The notes beneath the pieces were generated by a model. That model ran no database searches. It was not told the origin of the DNA and saw only the letters and a list, made by a program, of their open reading frames with translations. DNA of 46,692 nucleotides from Marinibactrum halimedae. Lineage in GTDB: Bacteria > Pseudomonadota > Gammaproteobacteria > Pseudomonadales > Cellvibrionaceae. The stretch is from positions 1 to 46,692 of the forward strand of contig NZ_JAJQVM010000035.1 in NCBI RefSeq assembly GCF_021234875.1, read 5' to 3'. Positions 26,364 to 35,642 of this stretch are shown in pieces. A program made the position numbers and the translations under genes. Numbering within the stretch: position 1 is the stretch's first letter; each line of letters begins with the position of its first letter.

Positions 26364-27209
26364 ATGAATCAAACCGTTAACCAGACAGTCAATCGAGAAC
26401 ATAATCGACTTAATCAAACATTAAAGGCCCTGAAAGATGAAGGGCGTAAGGCGTTGGTGACCTACATCGTTAATGGCGACCCGACCCGTGATGCCACTGT
26501 GCCTACAATGCATGAAATGGTGGCAGCGGGGGCCAATGTCATTGAACTTGGTGTGCCCTTTTCTGACCCGATGGCAGAAGGCCCAACCATACAACGTGGT
26601 CATGAGCGGGCGTTGATGCACCGGGTGAGTTTGCGAGATACCTTAGATGTCGTTAAGGCGTTTCGGCAGACCGATAACACCACGCCCATTGTATTGATGG
26701 GGTATGCGAACCCTGTAGAGAGAATGGGCTACGATGCTTTTGCGAAAGCAGCGGTAGAGGCAGGCGTTGATGGTCTACTAACGGTAGATTTACCTCCTGA
26801 AGAAGCTGAGCCGTTAGATGATCAGCTTAAGGGGGTGGGTTTAGAGACTATTTTCTTAATCTCGCCTACCACTAAGGCAGAGCGCGCGGAGAAAATCCTC
26901 TCTTTAGCCAGCGGGTTTGTTTACTACGTTTCTTTAAAAGGTGTCACTGGGGCAGGTCATTTGAATACGGACGAAGTGGAAGCCAAGATGGCGTCCATTC
27001 GAACCATGACTGACTTGCCTATTTGCGTTGGATTTGGCATCAAGGATGGCGCTTCAGCCAAAGCGGTGGCTAAAACGGCCGATGGTGCTGTAGTCGGTAG
27101 TGTGCTCGTGGATACAATGGGTGCCATGTCGGGTGAACCAGCGCAGGTTATTGCTGAAGCAGTGGGTGCTTTAGTGGCACCAATTCGGCAAGCCTTGGAT
27201 GAGCTTTGA
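26364..27209 (+). CDS. trpA: Tryptophan synthase alpha chain
   Basis: The 281-aa alpha subunit releases indole from indole-3-glycerol phosphate for TrpB. The first catalytic residue, Glu61, is in 'VIELGVPFSDPM'. The residue equivalent to Salmonella Asp60 is Glu72 ('MAEGPTIQ'), a conservative change noted as a finding. 'VDGLLTVDLPPEE', 'VYYVSLKGVTGAG' and 'VGFGIKDG' are typical. AAGGTG sits about 8-9 nt before the ATG. The N terminus (NQTV-NQTV-NREH-NRLN) is a degenerate 12-bp tandem repeat outside the conserved barrel. It is translationally close to trpB, 5 bp away, as usual for this pair. Confidence 0.97.
   Translation: MNQTVNQTVNREHNRLNQTLKALKDEGRKALVTYIVNGDPTRDATVPTMHEMVAAGANVIELGVPFSDPMAEGPTIQRGHERALMHRVSLRDTLDVVKAFRQTDNTTPIVLMGYANPVERMGYDAFAKAAVEAGVDGLLTVDLPPEEAEPLDDQLKGVGLETIFLISPTTKAERAEKILSLASGFVYYVSLKGVTGAGHLNTDEVEAKMASIRTMTDLPICVGFGIKDGASAKAVAKTADGAVVGSVLVDTMGAMSGEPAQVIAEAVGALVAPIRQALDEL
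26367..26414. repeat. 12-bp in-frame degenerate repeat at the trpA 5' end
   Basis: Four 12-bp units encode NQTV, NQTV, NREH and NRLN directly after the start codon. The first two have identical translation. Confidence 0.65.
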
Positions 27210-27236
27210 TTGCGTGATTAATGTGTGAAGATTGGA

Positions 27237-27266
27237 GTCGATCAAAAGCGTAAGCTTTTGGTCGAC
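27237..27266 (+). other. Stable 13-bp hairpin between trpA and accD
   Basis: GTCGATCAAAAGC (27237-27249) pairs with GCTTTTGGTCGAC (27254-27266), with a single G-U wobble, around a GTAA tetraloop. No T-run follows, so a role in mRNA stability, processing or partial attenuation is more likely than full termination. Confidence 0.6.
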
Positions 27267-27332
27267 ATTGAAAGATTTATAAGACTGTCTATAAATTACC
27301 CACAGAACAGAATAACCAATGAGATGGGCTAA

Positions 27333-28196
27333 ATGAGCTGGCTAGATAAAATTGTTCCTAAATTAACTCGCTCTGACGCTGAGCGAGGCGCAAGTCGTGT
27401 GCCGGAAGGTCTTTGGAAGAAGTGTGTGAAATGCGGTGCGGTTCTTTATCGCCCTGAATTAGAGCGCAATAATGATGTGTGTCCTAAGTGTGATCATCAT
27501 ATGCGTATTGGTGCTCGCCGCCGCTTAGATACTTTTTTAGATGAAGATGGCCGTGAAGAAATTGGTTCAGAGGTAGAGCCAATCGATCGCTTAAAATTCA
27601 AAGATGTGAAGAAATACAAAGACCGTTTAAGCGATGCTCAAAAGTCCACAGGCGAGAAAGATGCCTTGGTGGCCATGCGCGGTAGCGTGAATGGTTTACC
27701 GGTAGTGGCAGTAGCGTTTGAGTTTGCATTCCATGGTGGTTCTATGGGTTATGTGGTGGGCGAGCGCTTTACCCGTGCCGCACAAGTGTCTTTGGCAGAA
27801 AATATCCCGCTGGTCTGTTTTTCTGCCACCGGTGGTGCTCGTATGCAGGAAGCGTTGATCTCTCTGATGCAAATGGCAAAGACCAGTGCCGTTATCGAAC
27901 GATTAAAACAGCAGGGTACGCCTTATATTTCCATTATGACTGACCCCGTTTATGGTGGTGTATCCGCCTCTTTGGCGTTATTGGGGGATATTAATGCTGC
28001 CGAGCCGGGTGCCCGTTCTGGTTTTGCAGGTCCTGCGATTATCGAGCAGACCATTCGTCAAAAGTTGCCCAAAGGCTTCCAGCGCAGTGAGTTTTTGTTG
28101 GATCATGGAGCGATAGATATGATCATTCACCGCAATGAAATGCGCGATAAAGTGTCAGGGTTATTGTCTAAATTGACGGGCCGCTCTGCTGCGTAA
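27333..28196 (+). CDS. accD: Acetyl-CoA carboxylase carboxyltransferase subunit beta
   Basis: The 287-aa subunit, with AccA, transfers carboxyl from carboxybiotin to acetyl-CoA, the committed step of fatty acid synthesis. An N-terminal four-cysteine zinc ribbon (Cys31, 34, 50, 53) precedes the crotonase-fold core with '[22 protein letters not shown]' and '[12 protein letters not shown]', diagnostic of AccD. Length matches the usual 285-305 aa. Its position between trpA and folC is conserved in gammaproteobacteria. A terminator follows at 28308. Confidence 0.97.
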   Translation: MSWLDKIVPKLTRSDAERGASRVPEGLWKKCVKCGAVLYRPELERNNDVCPKCDHHMRIGARRRLDTFLDEDGREEIGSEVEPIDRLKFKDVKKYKDRLSDAQKSTGEKDALVAMRGSVNGLPVVAVAFEFAFHGGSMGYVVGERFTRAAQVSLAENIPLVCFSATGGARMQEALISLMQMAKTSAVIERLKQQGTPYISIMTDPVYGGVSASLALLGDINAAEPGARSGFAGPAIIEQTIRQKLPKGFQRSEFLLDHGAIDMIIHRNEMRDKVSGLLSKLTGRSAA

Positions 28197-28230
28197 ATGT
28201 GTTGTATTCCTTATGTCTGTACGGTAGATG

Positions 28231-28284
28231 ATTTACAGAGAGTAGGGCATTTACAAAGACTCGGGTATTTACAGAGGCAGTAAA
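28231..28284. repeat. 18-bp degenerate tandem repeat, 3 copies
   Basis: Units of the form ATTTACAGAGAGTAGGGC start at 28231, 28249 and 28267, between the accD stop codon and its terminator. They are non-coding. Confidence 0.88.
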
Positions 28285-28307
28285 AAGCACATCGGGCGCA
28301 TCAACAA

Positions 28308-28338
28308 ACGTCGGCAGGGTAAACCTGCTGGCGTTTTT
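28308..28338 (+). terminator. Rho-independent terminator after accD
   Basis: ACGTCGGCAGG (28308-28318) pairs along all 11 positions (two wobbles) with CCTGCTGGCGT (28324-28334) around a GTAAA loop, followed by T5. It suggests that folC has its own promoter. Confidence 0.85.
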
Positions 28339-28413
28339 CTTATAAAAACAGTGTTAAAACAGATCTATTCTGTTGCTAACCACCTTTCACCTTTAGGTTA
28401 CCTATTCTGATCC

Positions 28414-29805
28414 ATGGCGACACATTCCCACTCCCCTCGTTTTCAAACCCTTGAACAATGGCTGTCTTGGCAAGAAACCTTACACAAAACGGAAATTGAT
28501 TTAGGGTTAACCCGTGTTCAGCGTGTAGCGGAACGTCTAGGGTTGACCAATGCCTCTATTATTGCGTCTTATGAGTCTGTTGTAGGCAGTGGTGGGGAGA
28601 AGCATAAGCCTCCTGCCATTATTACGGTTGCGGGCACCAATGGTAAGGGTTCTTGTGTGGCAGCCTTACAGGCCATGCTGTTAGATCAGGGGCTGAAAAC
28701 CGGCGCTTATACTTCCCCGCATTTGGTGAGATACAACGAACGTATTCGCCTTAATGGTGAGGAAGCCAGTGACGAAGACATTTGCGAAGCCTTTGCCGCC
28801 ATTGATGAAGCCCGTGGCGATACAACCGTTACCTACTTTGAATTTGGGACCCTTGCGGCGTTTTATCTGTTTAAAAAGTATCAGGTGGATGCCTGGCTCA
28901 TGGAAGTAGGATTGGGGGGGCGATTGGATGCAGTGAACGTGGTGGACCCAACCGTGTCTGTTATCACGTCGATTGATTTGGACCATATGGAATGGCTGGG
29001 GGATAATCGTGAAGACATCGGTCGTGAAAAAGCCGGTATTTTCCGGGCCAACACACCGGCAATTTGTGCAGATTTGGACCCTCCTCAATCCATTGCTGAG
29101 ACAGCTTCACAGGTTGAGGCGCTGCGGTTGCAATGGGGGGAGGCATTTGGTGCTCGCCTAGACACCGACAATAATCAGTGGTGTTGGTGGGCAAACCATT
29201 TAAATGAATCATGCACAGAAATCCAGCTACCCATTCCGCATTTACCGCATCAAAGTGTGGCTGCTGCACTGATGGCTTTGTTGTGTCTTGATTGGCTACC
29301 TTCACCGGAAAGGCTGGTACACATTGTGGGTAACCTGAGTTTGGCCGGTCGTCAGCAGCATTTAACCATGACGCTGACTGGTAGGCAGGATGCTGAACGC
29401 CCAAGTACTGCTCCGGTCTTGTTGGATGTCGCCCATAACCCTGCTGCTGGTCGGGCCTTGGCGGATAAATTGTCGTCATTGCGACATGCCAACCCTGATA
29501 GGGAAATATGGGTGTTAGTGGCAATGATGGGTAATAAAGATTTGCCTGGTACATTAGGGCCTTTGTTACCGTGGGTAGATCATTGGATTTGCCCGTCCAT
29601 CGATACACCTCGTGCTTTGCCGGGGGCGGAGATGGCGGATTGTCTTCTAACGTTGGGAGTGAATTCGTCACGAACAAATGTGGTTGCCACAGTGTCTGAA
29701 GGGTTGTCATTGTTTGAAGGTGCGCAGGTTGAACGTAAACAATTAATCGTTATGGGGTCTTTTTATACGGTGGGTGAGGCGATGGAAGACCCTCGTATCC
29801 GCTAA
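28414..29805 (+). CDS. folC: Bifunctional folylpolyglutamate/dihydrofolate synthase
   Basis: The 463-aa Mur-ligase-type enzyme adds glutamate to dihydropteroate and to tetrahydrofolate. The ATP-binding loop 'VAGTNGKGS' (residues 72-80) and 'TSPHLVRYNERIRLNG' (folate loop) are intact. 'EVGLGGRLDAVNVV', 'SIDLDHMEWLGD' and 'DVAHNPAA' mark the central domain and hinge. Size is slightly above the E. coli protein (422). The ATG at 28414 has no obvious Shine-Dalgarno. Order accD-folC-SPOR protein-cvpA-purF is conserved. Confidence 0.96.
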   Translation: MATHSHSPRFQTLEQWLSWQETLHKTEIDLGLTRVQRVAERLGLTNASIIASYESVVGSGGEKHKPPAIITVAGTNGKGSCVAALQAMLLDQGLKTGAYTSPHLVRYNERIRLNGEEASDEDICEAFAAIDEARGDTTVTYFEFGTLAAFYLFKKYQVDAWLMEVGLGGRLDAVNVVDPTVSVITSIDLDHMEWLGDNREDIGREKAGIFRANTPAICADLDPPQSIAETASQVEALRLQWGEAFGARLDTDNNQWCWWANHLNESCTEIQLPIPHLPHQSVAAALMALLCLDWLPSPERLVHIVGNLSLAGRQQHLTMTLTGRQDAERPSTAPVLLDVAHNPAAGRALADKLSSLRHANPDREIWVLVAMMGNKDLPGTLGPLLPWVDHWICPSIDTPRALPGAEMADCLLTLGVNSSRTNVVATVSEGLSLFEGAQVERKQLIVMGSFYTVGEAMEDPRIR

Positions 29806-29855
29806 GTCTGTTATCGTTGCCTATTCAATCATGTATTCATCAATGAACACCGTTC

Positions 29856-29906
29856 AATAATCAATACATCTCAGTAATTAATACATCTCAAAAATTAATA
29901 CACCTA
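29856..29906. repeat. 17-bp degenerate tandem repeat, 3 copies
   Basis: AATAATCAATACATCTC (29856), AGTAATTAATACATCTC (29873) and AAAAATTAATACACCTA (29890) lie in the 135-bp gap before the SPOR gene. Confidence 0.9.
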
Positions 29907-29940
29907 AGAATAAAGGGGAGAGGTAAGATGGGAGAAGTCA

Positions 29941-30648
29941 GTGGATAGTGGTGCCAAGCAGCGGATTATTGGCGCTGGTGTGCTCATTGCGGTCGGAGTG
30001 TTATTTTTACCTGTCTTATTCGACCGGCCTGGGCGTGTAGTGGTGGACACAACAACCCAAATTCCGCCACCCCCTGAATTTAAACCTTACCCACATCAGG
30101 CTCCTCAAACCCCCGAAGGGTCGGCGCCACCGCCGGATCCAGAAACGCTGTTTTTACCGGGCAACACAGCGCAAGCGGAGGAACCTTCTGACAGTCAGTT
30201 GACTACCGTGAAGGCTGAGCCAGAAGTAACGGCAGAGCCGATTCCAGAGCCCGTGTCACGAGCCGTTTCAGCGAGCCGGGATAAGAAACCAGCATTATCT
30301 TCTGTAGGGGAGGCCTCTGTACAGGAGCCCTTTGTAAGGGATTCTTCTGCCGGGGAATTATCTCTTGCTGGAAAGGAGCGAGCGGTTGGTTTGGCGGAAT
30401 CAGGGTTACCGAAGGCCTGGGTGATTCAAGTGGCCAGTTTTTCTGAAGCGAATCGTGCCAACGCAATGGTGAAGAAGTTACAGGCGGATCGATACAAAGC
30501 CTATAGTCGTGTCTATTCCACTAATAAAGGCAGTTTGCATCGAGTCTTTGTCGGGCCAAATATTGATAAGCGATCTGCTGAGAAAGTGAAACAAAAGTTG
30601 GATAAACAGTTGAGTATTGATGCATTGGTGATGCGTTACCAACCTTAG
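29941..30648 (+). CDS. DedD-like SPOR domain cell-division protein
   Basis: The 235-aa protein has a short cytoplasmic N terminus, one membrane helix (about residues 9-26), a Pro-rich periplasmic linker and a C-terminal SPOR domain ('AWVIQVASFSEANRANAMVKKLQ...HRVFVGPN'). SPOR domains bind denuded peptidoglycan at the septum; the layout and location next to cvpA match DedD. Five degenerate 15-bp in-frame repeats (codons about 121-145, SVGEA/SVQEP/FVRDS/SAGEL/SLAGK) expand the linker. The start is GTG 29941, with GGAGA 5 nt upstream. It precedes cvpA by 237 bp. Confidence 0.88.
   Translation: MDSGAKQRIIGAGVLIAVGVLFLPVLFDRPGRVVVDTTTQIPPPPEFKPYPHQAPQTPEGSAPPPDPETLFLPGNTAQAEEPSDSQLTTVKAEPEVTAEPIPEPVSRAVSASRDKKPALSSVGEASVQEPFVRDSSAGELSLAGKERAVGLAESGLPKAWVIQVASFSEANRANAMVKKLQADRYKAYSRVYSTNKGSLHRVFVGPNIDKRSAEKVKQKLDKQLSIDALVMRYQP
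30301..30375. repeat. 15-bp in-frame degenerate repeat in the SPOR-protein linker
   Basis: Five 15-bp units start at 30301, 30316, 30331, 30346 and 30361, each beginning TCT or TTT. They encode five-residue linker units. Confidence 0.7.
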
Positions 30649-30885
30649 CCTGCTTGGTTTACCCATCATCATTCCATTCACGATGGCTGATGGGTATAAA
30701 CGGCATTGAATGGCGTAAAAATGATCAATTTGTCCTCGCTTTTCCTTCATTGACGCAATAATGTTTGCAATTGGCTCTAGTCGGTCGACGTTGAGCTTTG
30801 CTAGAATCCGCCGCGCGCTGTGTTGCTCGAACCGTATGGCGCCAATGGCTTGTTCTAATACATTACATGAGGAACACATTCCGGC

Positions 30886-31416
30886 ATGAATTGGGCGGAT
30901 TGGACCATATTGACCATTTTATTGGTGTCTAGCTTAATCAGTCTTAAGCGAGGCTTTATCAAAGAAGCGCTGTCACTGGCGTGTTGGGTTGCCGCTTTTG
31001 TCATCGCCATGTTATTCCGAGAACCGCTCTCTTACCTCCTCACTGATTCTATTTCCACTCCCTCCCTTCGTGATATCGCCGCCTTTGCCATTCTGTTTAT
31101 TGCCACCTTATTGGTGGGAGGGTTAGTGAATTTTTTATTGGGGGAGTTGGTTAAGTTTACCGGCCTCTCCGGCACCGATCGATTGTTGGGCATGTTATTT
31201 GGTGCCCTGCGCGGCTTTATTTTAATCATGGCGATTTTGTTGTTGATTCCTGCCGTGGTACCCATTGATCGAGATCCATGGTGGCAACAGTCGGTATTGA
31301 TACCCAAGTTTTTACAGTTTGAATCTCTATCCCGTGAAGTGGCTCAGTCGGTTATGGATTTTATCCGTGGCTTATTTTCTTCCATTGAATCGGTGACAGA
31401 CGCTCAACAGCGTTAA
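30886..31416 (+). CDS. cvpA: CvpA family membrane protein
   Basis: The 176-aa inner-membrane protein has four predicted helices (about residues 7-22, 29-46, 64-86 and 102-125) and CvpA-type motifs: 'MNWADWTILTILLVSSLISLKRGFIKEALSL' at the N terminus and 'SGTDRLLGMLFGALRGFI' in the middle. CvpA is associated with colicin V production and envelope integrity; its molecular role is unsettled. It precedes purF, as in E. coli and Pseudomonas. The ATG has AGGAA about 12 nt upstream. Confidence 0.93.
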   Translation: MNWADWTILTILLVSSLISLKRGFIKEALSLACWVAAFVIAMLFREPLSYLLTDSISTPSLRDIAAFAILFIATLLVGGLVNFLLGELVKFTGLSGTDRLLGMLFGALRGFILIMAILLLIPAVVPIDRDPWWQQSVLIPKFLQFESLSREVAQSVMDFIRGLFSSIESVTDAQQR

Positions 31417-31560
31417 TGTATTGAGAAAACGCAGTTATTTTTCAGGTGAGGTAAATCCATCCATAAGATCTCACCTAGACTCTCCACAAGGGAGTTACAT
31501 CAAAATAGAGTCACAGGTTCGTTGTTAAGGCTGAAATCCAGTCAAAGAGTACAGTAACTT

Positions 31561-31602
31561 GGTATTAAGAAGCTGGCATTAAGAAACTGGCATGAAGAAG
31601 TT
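31561..31602. repeat. 14-bp degenerate tandem repeat, 3 copies
   Basis: GGTATTAAGAAGCT (31561), GGCATTAAGAAACT (31575) and GGCATGAAGAAGTT (31589) lie in the purF leader, about 80 bp before the start codon. Confidence 0.9.
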
Positions 31603-31678
31603 TGAGAATTAGGGTGTATAGGGCGATTTATCCAGTCGTCCAAGCTCGTTGCGTCAATTATTTTGAGGTTAAAGCGCT

Positions 31679-33214
31679 ATGTGTGGAATTGTAGGGATCG
31701 TAGGTAAGTCAGATGTCAATTTGCAGCTCTACGATGCATTAACCATGTTGCAACACCGTGGTCAGGATGCGGCTGGTATCATGACTTGTCACCAGGGGCG
31801 AATTGCACAACAAAAAGCCAATGGTCTAGTGCGCGATGTGTTTCGTTCACGTCATATGCAGCGTTTAGTGGGCAACATGGGTATTGGCCATGTTCGCTAT
31901 CCTACCGCAGGCAGTTCTGGCCCCGCCTTGGCGCAGCCCTTTTATGTCAATTCACCTTACGGTATTGGTCTGGCGCACAATGGTAATTTAACCAATACCC
32001 ATGAAATCAGTGAGCATCTTTATCGAACGGATTTACGCCATGTGAATACCGATTCCGATTCCGAAATTTTGTTGAATGTGTTTGCTCATGAATTGCAACT
32101 GCTGAAAAAATTAATACCCACGGCTGCGGATGTTTTTCAGGCCGTCAGAGAAGTACATCGCCGTGTGCGTGGCGGTTATGCGGCAGTAGCGTTGGTGGCC
32201 GATTATGGCATCGTGGCCTTTCGTGATCCCTATGGCATTCGCCCACTGGTGTATGGTGCGAAAGAAACCCATGAAGGTCGTCAGTACATGGTGGCCTCAG
32301 AAAGTGTGGCGCTGGACGTTTTAGGATACACCCTGATTCGGGATGTGGCGCCGGGCGAGGCGCTGTTTATTACGTCCGATGGCCAGCTCCACAGTATGCA
32401 GTGTGCGGATAACCCTCAGTTGCGTCCCTGTATTTTCGAGCATGTGTATTTTGCGCGACCCGATTCCATTATGGATGGCGTTTCTGTGTACAAAGCGCGT
32501 TTGCGCCAGGGTGAAAAGTTGGCGGCAAAAATCATGCGAGAGCGTCCCGATCACGATATTCATGTGGTGATTCCAATCCCTGATTCCAGCCGTGTCGCGG
32601 GGCAAACCGTTGCTCAAAACCTAGGAGTGAAATTTCGAGAAGGCCTGGTAAAAAACCGCTACATTGGCCGTACTTTCATCATGCCTGGCCAGCAACAGCG
32701 TAAGAAATCGGTGCGTCAGAAATTAAACCCGATTCAGTTAGAATTCAAAGGCAAGAACGTGTTACTGGTGGATGATTCCATTGTGCGAGGCACCACTTGT
32801 CAGCAAATTATCCAAATGGCGCGAGATGCCGGTGCTGCAAAAGTGTACTTTGCGTCGGCTTCACCGGTGGTGAAATACCCCAATGTGTATGGCATCGATA
32901 TGCCCAGTGCGTGTGAGCTGATTGGCCATGGCCGCTCGGTGGATGATATCAGTGAAGAAATTGGCGCTGATTGGCTCATTTATCAAGATTTGGAAGACTT
33001 GTTAGACGCCTCTCGTGAAGGCAACCCTACCGTGAAGGATTTCGATTGCTCTGTTTTTGATGGTCAATACATCACGGGGGATGTGGACAAGCAATATTTG
33101 GATGCATTGGATGCGGCCCGTAATGATAAAGTGAAAGCTTCCAGCGTCGTCGACCCGGATGAAAATGCGCTGATTGGCATTCATAACGAAAACGATGTGG
33201 CGAATTTAGCCTAA
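31679..33214 (+). CDS. purF: Amidophosphoribosyltransferase
   Basis: The 511-aa enzyme makes 5-phosphoribosylamine from PRPP and glutamine, the first committed step of purine synthesis. The N-terminal nucleophile Cys2 follows the initiator (MCGIVGIVG), and the glutaminase domain has 'GHVRYPTAG' and 'LAHNGNLTN'. The PRPP loop '[13 protein letters not shown]' (about residues 362-374) completes the phosphoribosyltransferase domain. Length fits the family (about 505). It is followed 16 bp later by metZ, an arrangement shared with Pseudomonas. Confidence 0.97.
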   Translation: MCGIVGIVGKSDVNLQLYDALTMLQHRGQDAAGIMTCHQGRIAQQKANGLVRDVFRSRHMQRLVGNMGIGHVRYPTAGSSGPALAQPFYVNSPYGIGLAHNGNLTNTHEISEHLYRTDLRHVNTDSDSEILLNVFAHELQLLKKLIPTAADVFQAVREVHRRVRGGYAAVALVADYGIVAFRDPYGIRPLVYGAKETHEGRQYMVASESVALDVLGYTLIRDVAPGEALFITSDGQLHSMQCADNPQLRPCIFEHVYFARPDSIMDGVSVYKARLRQGEKLAAKIMRERPDHDIHVVIPIPDSSRVAGQTVAQNLGVKFREGLVKNRYIGRTFIMPGQQQRKKSVRQKLNPIQLEFKGKNVLLVDDSIVRGTTCQQIIQMARDAGAAKVYFASASPVVKYPNVYGIDMPSACELIGHGRSVDDISEEIGADWLIYQDLEDLLDASREGNPTVKDFDCSVFDGQYITGDVDKQYLDALDAARNDKVKASSVVDPDENALIGIHNENDVANLA

Positions 33215-33230
33215 CAAAGCGTGTGGTGGA

Positions 33231-34433
33231 ATGGTGATGACCGATTTTGATGATGAGTTAATCGCTCAATGGGGTATTGATACGCTGGCAGTGCGAGCTG
33301 GGCAGGTGCGCACCCACGAAGGCGAGCACAGTGAGCCGATTTTTACCACTTCCAGCTACGTTTTCGACTCAGCCGCCGCTGCTGCAGCCCGTTTTAATGG
33401 TGATGAACCAGGGAATGTTTATTCTCGCTACACCAATCCAACCGTAGAGGTGTTTCAACAACGCATTGCGGCGCTGGAGGGGGGAGACGCAGCAGTGGCC
33501 ACGGCGTCGGGTATGGCGGCCATTTTATCGACCTGCATGGCGCTACTCAAAGCGGGAGATCATATTCTCTGTTCACGCAGCGTGTTTGGCACCACTTCGG
33601 TACTGTTTACGAAGTTTATGGCGAAATTTGGTGTAACGACGACCTTTGTACAGCCGTTGGATTACGCCGCTTGGGCCTCCGCTATCACACCTGAAACCAA
33701 ATTGTTTTTTGTGGAAACCCCCTCTAACCCCTTATGCGATGTAGTGGACATTCAGCGCCTGTCTGTATTGGCGAAAACCCATGACTGCAAGCTGGTGGTA
33801 GACAACTGTTTTTGTACGCCAGCACTGCAAAAACCATTGGGGTTGGGAGCCGATATTGTGATTCATTCTGCCACCAAGTATTTGGATGGGCAGGGGCGAT
33901 GTGTGGGCGGCTGTGTTGTTGGCTCTAAAGAGGATATGGCCGAGATTCTTGGTTTTGTGCGTACCTGCGGCCCAACCATGAGTGCGTTTAATGCATGGGT
34001 GTTCTTGAAAGGCTTAGAAACCCTGCGTTTGCGTATGGATGCGCATTGTGCCAATGCTCAGGCGTTAGCAGAATGGCTTTCAGACCAGCCTCAGGTGGAG
34101 TGGGTGTTCTATGCTGGTTTGCCTGAACACCCGGGTCACGATTTGGCCGCCAAACAACAGCGTGGTTTTGGTGGTGTTTTGTCGTTTAGGGTTAACGGTG
34201 GCCGTGAGGAAGCGTGGAAGGTAATTGATGCCACACGAGTGATGTCACTTACTGCTAATTTGGGCGATGCGAAAACCACCATTGTTCATCCCGCCACAAC
34301 CACTCATGGTCGTTTATCCCCGGGGGAGAAAACCGCAGCCGGTATTACCGAAAATCTGATTCGTATTGCGGTGGGGCTGGAGGATAAGCAAGACCTAATG
34401 GATGACTTAGCACGAGGTTTATTGGCCCTATAG
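33231..34433 (+). CDS. metZ: O-succinylhomoserine sulfhydrylase
   Basis: The 400-aa PLP enzyme makes homocysteine directly from O-succinylhomoserine and sulfide. It belongs to the Cys/Met metabolism gamma family, with 'YSRYTNPTV', 'ASGMAAI' and the PLP lysine Lys216 in 'IHSATKYLDGQGR'. Location after purF and the motif details favour MetZ over MetB or MetC. The annotated start is ATG 33231; an ATG two codons later (33237, MTDFDDEL) has the better spacing to GGTGGA and may be the true start. The gene ends in TAG, inside the first unit of a 14-bp repeat array. Confidence 0.93.
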   Translation: MVMTDFDDELIAQWGIDTLAVRAGQVRTHEGEHSEPIFTTSSYVFDSAAAAAARFNGDEPGNVYSRYTNPTVEVFQQRIAALEGGDAAVATASGMAAILSTCMALLKAGDHILCSRSVFGTTSVLFTKFMAKFGVTTTFVQPLDYAAWASAITPETKLFFVETPSNPLCDVVDIQRLSVLAKTHDCKLVVDNCFCTPALQKPLGLGADIVIHSATKYLDGQGRCVGGCVVGSKEDMAEILGFVRTCGPTMSAFNAWVFLKGLETLRLRMDAHCANAQALAEWLSDQPQVEWVFYAGLPEHPGHDLAAKQQRGFGGVLSFRVNGGREEAWKVIDATRVMSLTANLGDAKTTIVHPATTTHGRLSPGEKTAAGITENLIRIAVGLEDKQDLMDDLARGLLAL

Positions 34434-34502
34434 AGTCTGACTGGTAGGGTTTGATTGGAAGAGTCTGACTGGAAGAGTCTGACTGGAAGAGCCTTACCGG
34501 AT
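34433..34502. repeat. 14-bp tandem repeat, 5 copies, starting at the metZ stop codon
   Basis: GAGTCTGACTGGTA (34433), GGGTTTGATTGGAA (34447), GAGTCTGACTGGAA (34461 and 34475, identical) and GAGCCTTACCGGAT (34489). The first G is the last base of the metZ TAG. Confidence 0.93.
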
Positions 34503-34670
34503 TATCAATATCATCAGTATGATCAATGTTAATCGTGTTAGAGCACGAATGGACCGAATTGGACTCATAGATTAATTCGATCTATAGATTTATAAGGTTA
34601 CTGGTGTAGTTCGATACCGTGAGGCTGCGAGGAAACAATCCTCATCGCACCGAGCAGTTTCAGCGCTAAA

Positions 34671-34715
34671 TAAGAACGAATTACGTAAGAATGCGTTGCG
34701 TAAGAACGAAGAGTC
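34671..34715. repeat. 15-bp degenerate tandem repeat, 3 copies
   Basis: TAAGAACGAATTACG (34671), TAAGAATGCGTTGCG (34686) and TAAGAACGAAGAGTC (34701) end 7 bp before the moxR-type start codon. Confidence 0.85.
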
Positions 34716-34721
34716 CGATTT

Positions 34722-35642
34722 ATGGAAAAAACCGTTGAGCGGTTAGTGGCGGAAATCAGCCGCGTCGTATTGGGTAAAGATACTCAAATTCGTTTGGCTT
34801 TGGCCTGCTTGTTCAGTCGTGGTCATTTACTCATTGAAGATCAACCCGGTATGGGTAAAACCACGTTGGCCCAATCGTTGGCAAAAGTGCTGGGGTTGGA
34901 GTACAACCGGGTGCAATTTACCAGTGATTTATTGCCGGCAGACATCATTGGTGTCTCCATCTTTGATCGAGACACCAATGGCTTTCGCTTTCATCAAGGG
35001 CCGGTATTTTCGCAATTGCTCTTGGCCGATGAAATTAATCGCACTACACCGAAAACACAAAGTGCGTTATTGGAAGCCATGGAAGAGCGTCAAGTTTCCG
35101 CAGAAGGGGTCACCCATACGCTGCCTAAACCTTTCTTTGTGATTGCCACTCAAAACCCCTCTACCCAAGACGGTACTTTTGCGTTACCGGAATCTCAGTT
35201 AGATCGCTTTTTAATGCGGATCAGTTTGGGGTATCCCGATAATCGTGCGGAGCGAGCCTTACTAGAAGGGCGTGACCCTCGTGAGCGAATCGACCAATTG
35301 CAAACGTTGATCACTCCCGATGACTTCGATGACATTATTGAGCAGGCCGAGCAAGTGCAAGCTTCATCCACTTTACTGGATTACTTGCAGAGGCTGATTG
35401 CTTACACTCGTAATGCCCCTGAATTTTCCTATGGCTTATCCACACGGGGGGCGTTGTCGTTAATGCGGTGTGCCAAAACTTGGGCGTTAATGCACGGGCG
35501 TCATCATGTGATTCCTGAAGACTTACAAGAATTGTTACCCTCGGTGGTGGCCCATCGTGTTCGTGATGCAGCGGACTATTCCGGTCAAAGTGGGTACGGT
35601 TTGGTTGAGCGGGTATTGGAGCAAGTGGATGTGGTGGGCTAG
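34722..35642 (+). CDS. MoxR-family AAA+ ATPase
   Basis: The 306-aa protein has Walker A 'EDQPGMGKTT' (Lys46), Walker B 'LLADEINR' (Asp103-Glu104), sensor-type 'FVIATQNPSTQDGTFALPESQLDRFLMRI' and a C-terminal lid. MoxR ATPases act as chaperones that mature or assemble a partner complex, usually with a DUF58 protein encoded next door, as here. The start is ATG 34722; the preceding repeat leaves little space for a classic ribosome binding site (AACGAAGAG is the best match). Its last base is shared with the DUF58 start codon, implying coupled translation. Confidence 0.93.
   Translation: MEKTVERLVAEISRVVLGKDTQIRLALACLFSRGHLLIEDQPGMGKTTLAQSLAKVLGLEYNRVQFTSDLLPADIIGVSIFDRDTNGFRFHQGPVFSQLLLADEINRTTPKTQSALLEAMEERQVSAEGVTHTLPKPFFVIATQNPSTQDGTFALPESQLDRFLMRISLGYPDNRAERALLEGRDPRERIDQLQTLITPDDFDDIIEQAEQVQASSTLLDYLQRLIAYTRNAPEFSYGLSTRGALSLMRCAKTWALMHGRHHVIPEDLQELLPSVVAHRVRDAADYSGQSGYGLVERVLEQVDVVG

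Noticed and set aside
28964-29710. 248-codon minus-strand ORF inside folC
   Set aside because: It is antisense to a well-supported gene, has low-complexity Pro/Gln-rich translation and no ribosome binding site.
30660-30696. Terminator after the SPOR gene
   Set aside because: TACCCATCA/TGATGGGTA can pair, but the loop is 19 nt and no T-run follows.
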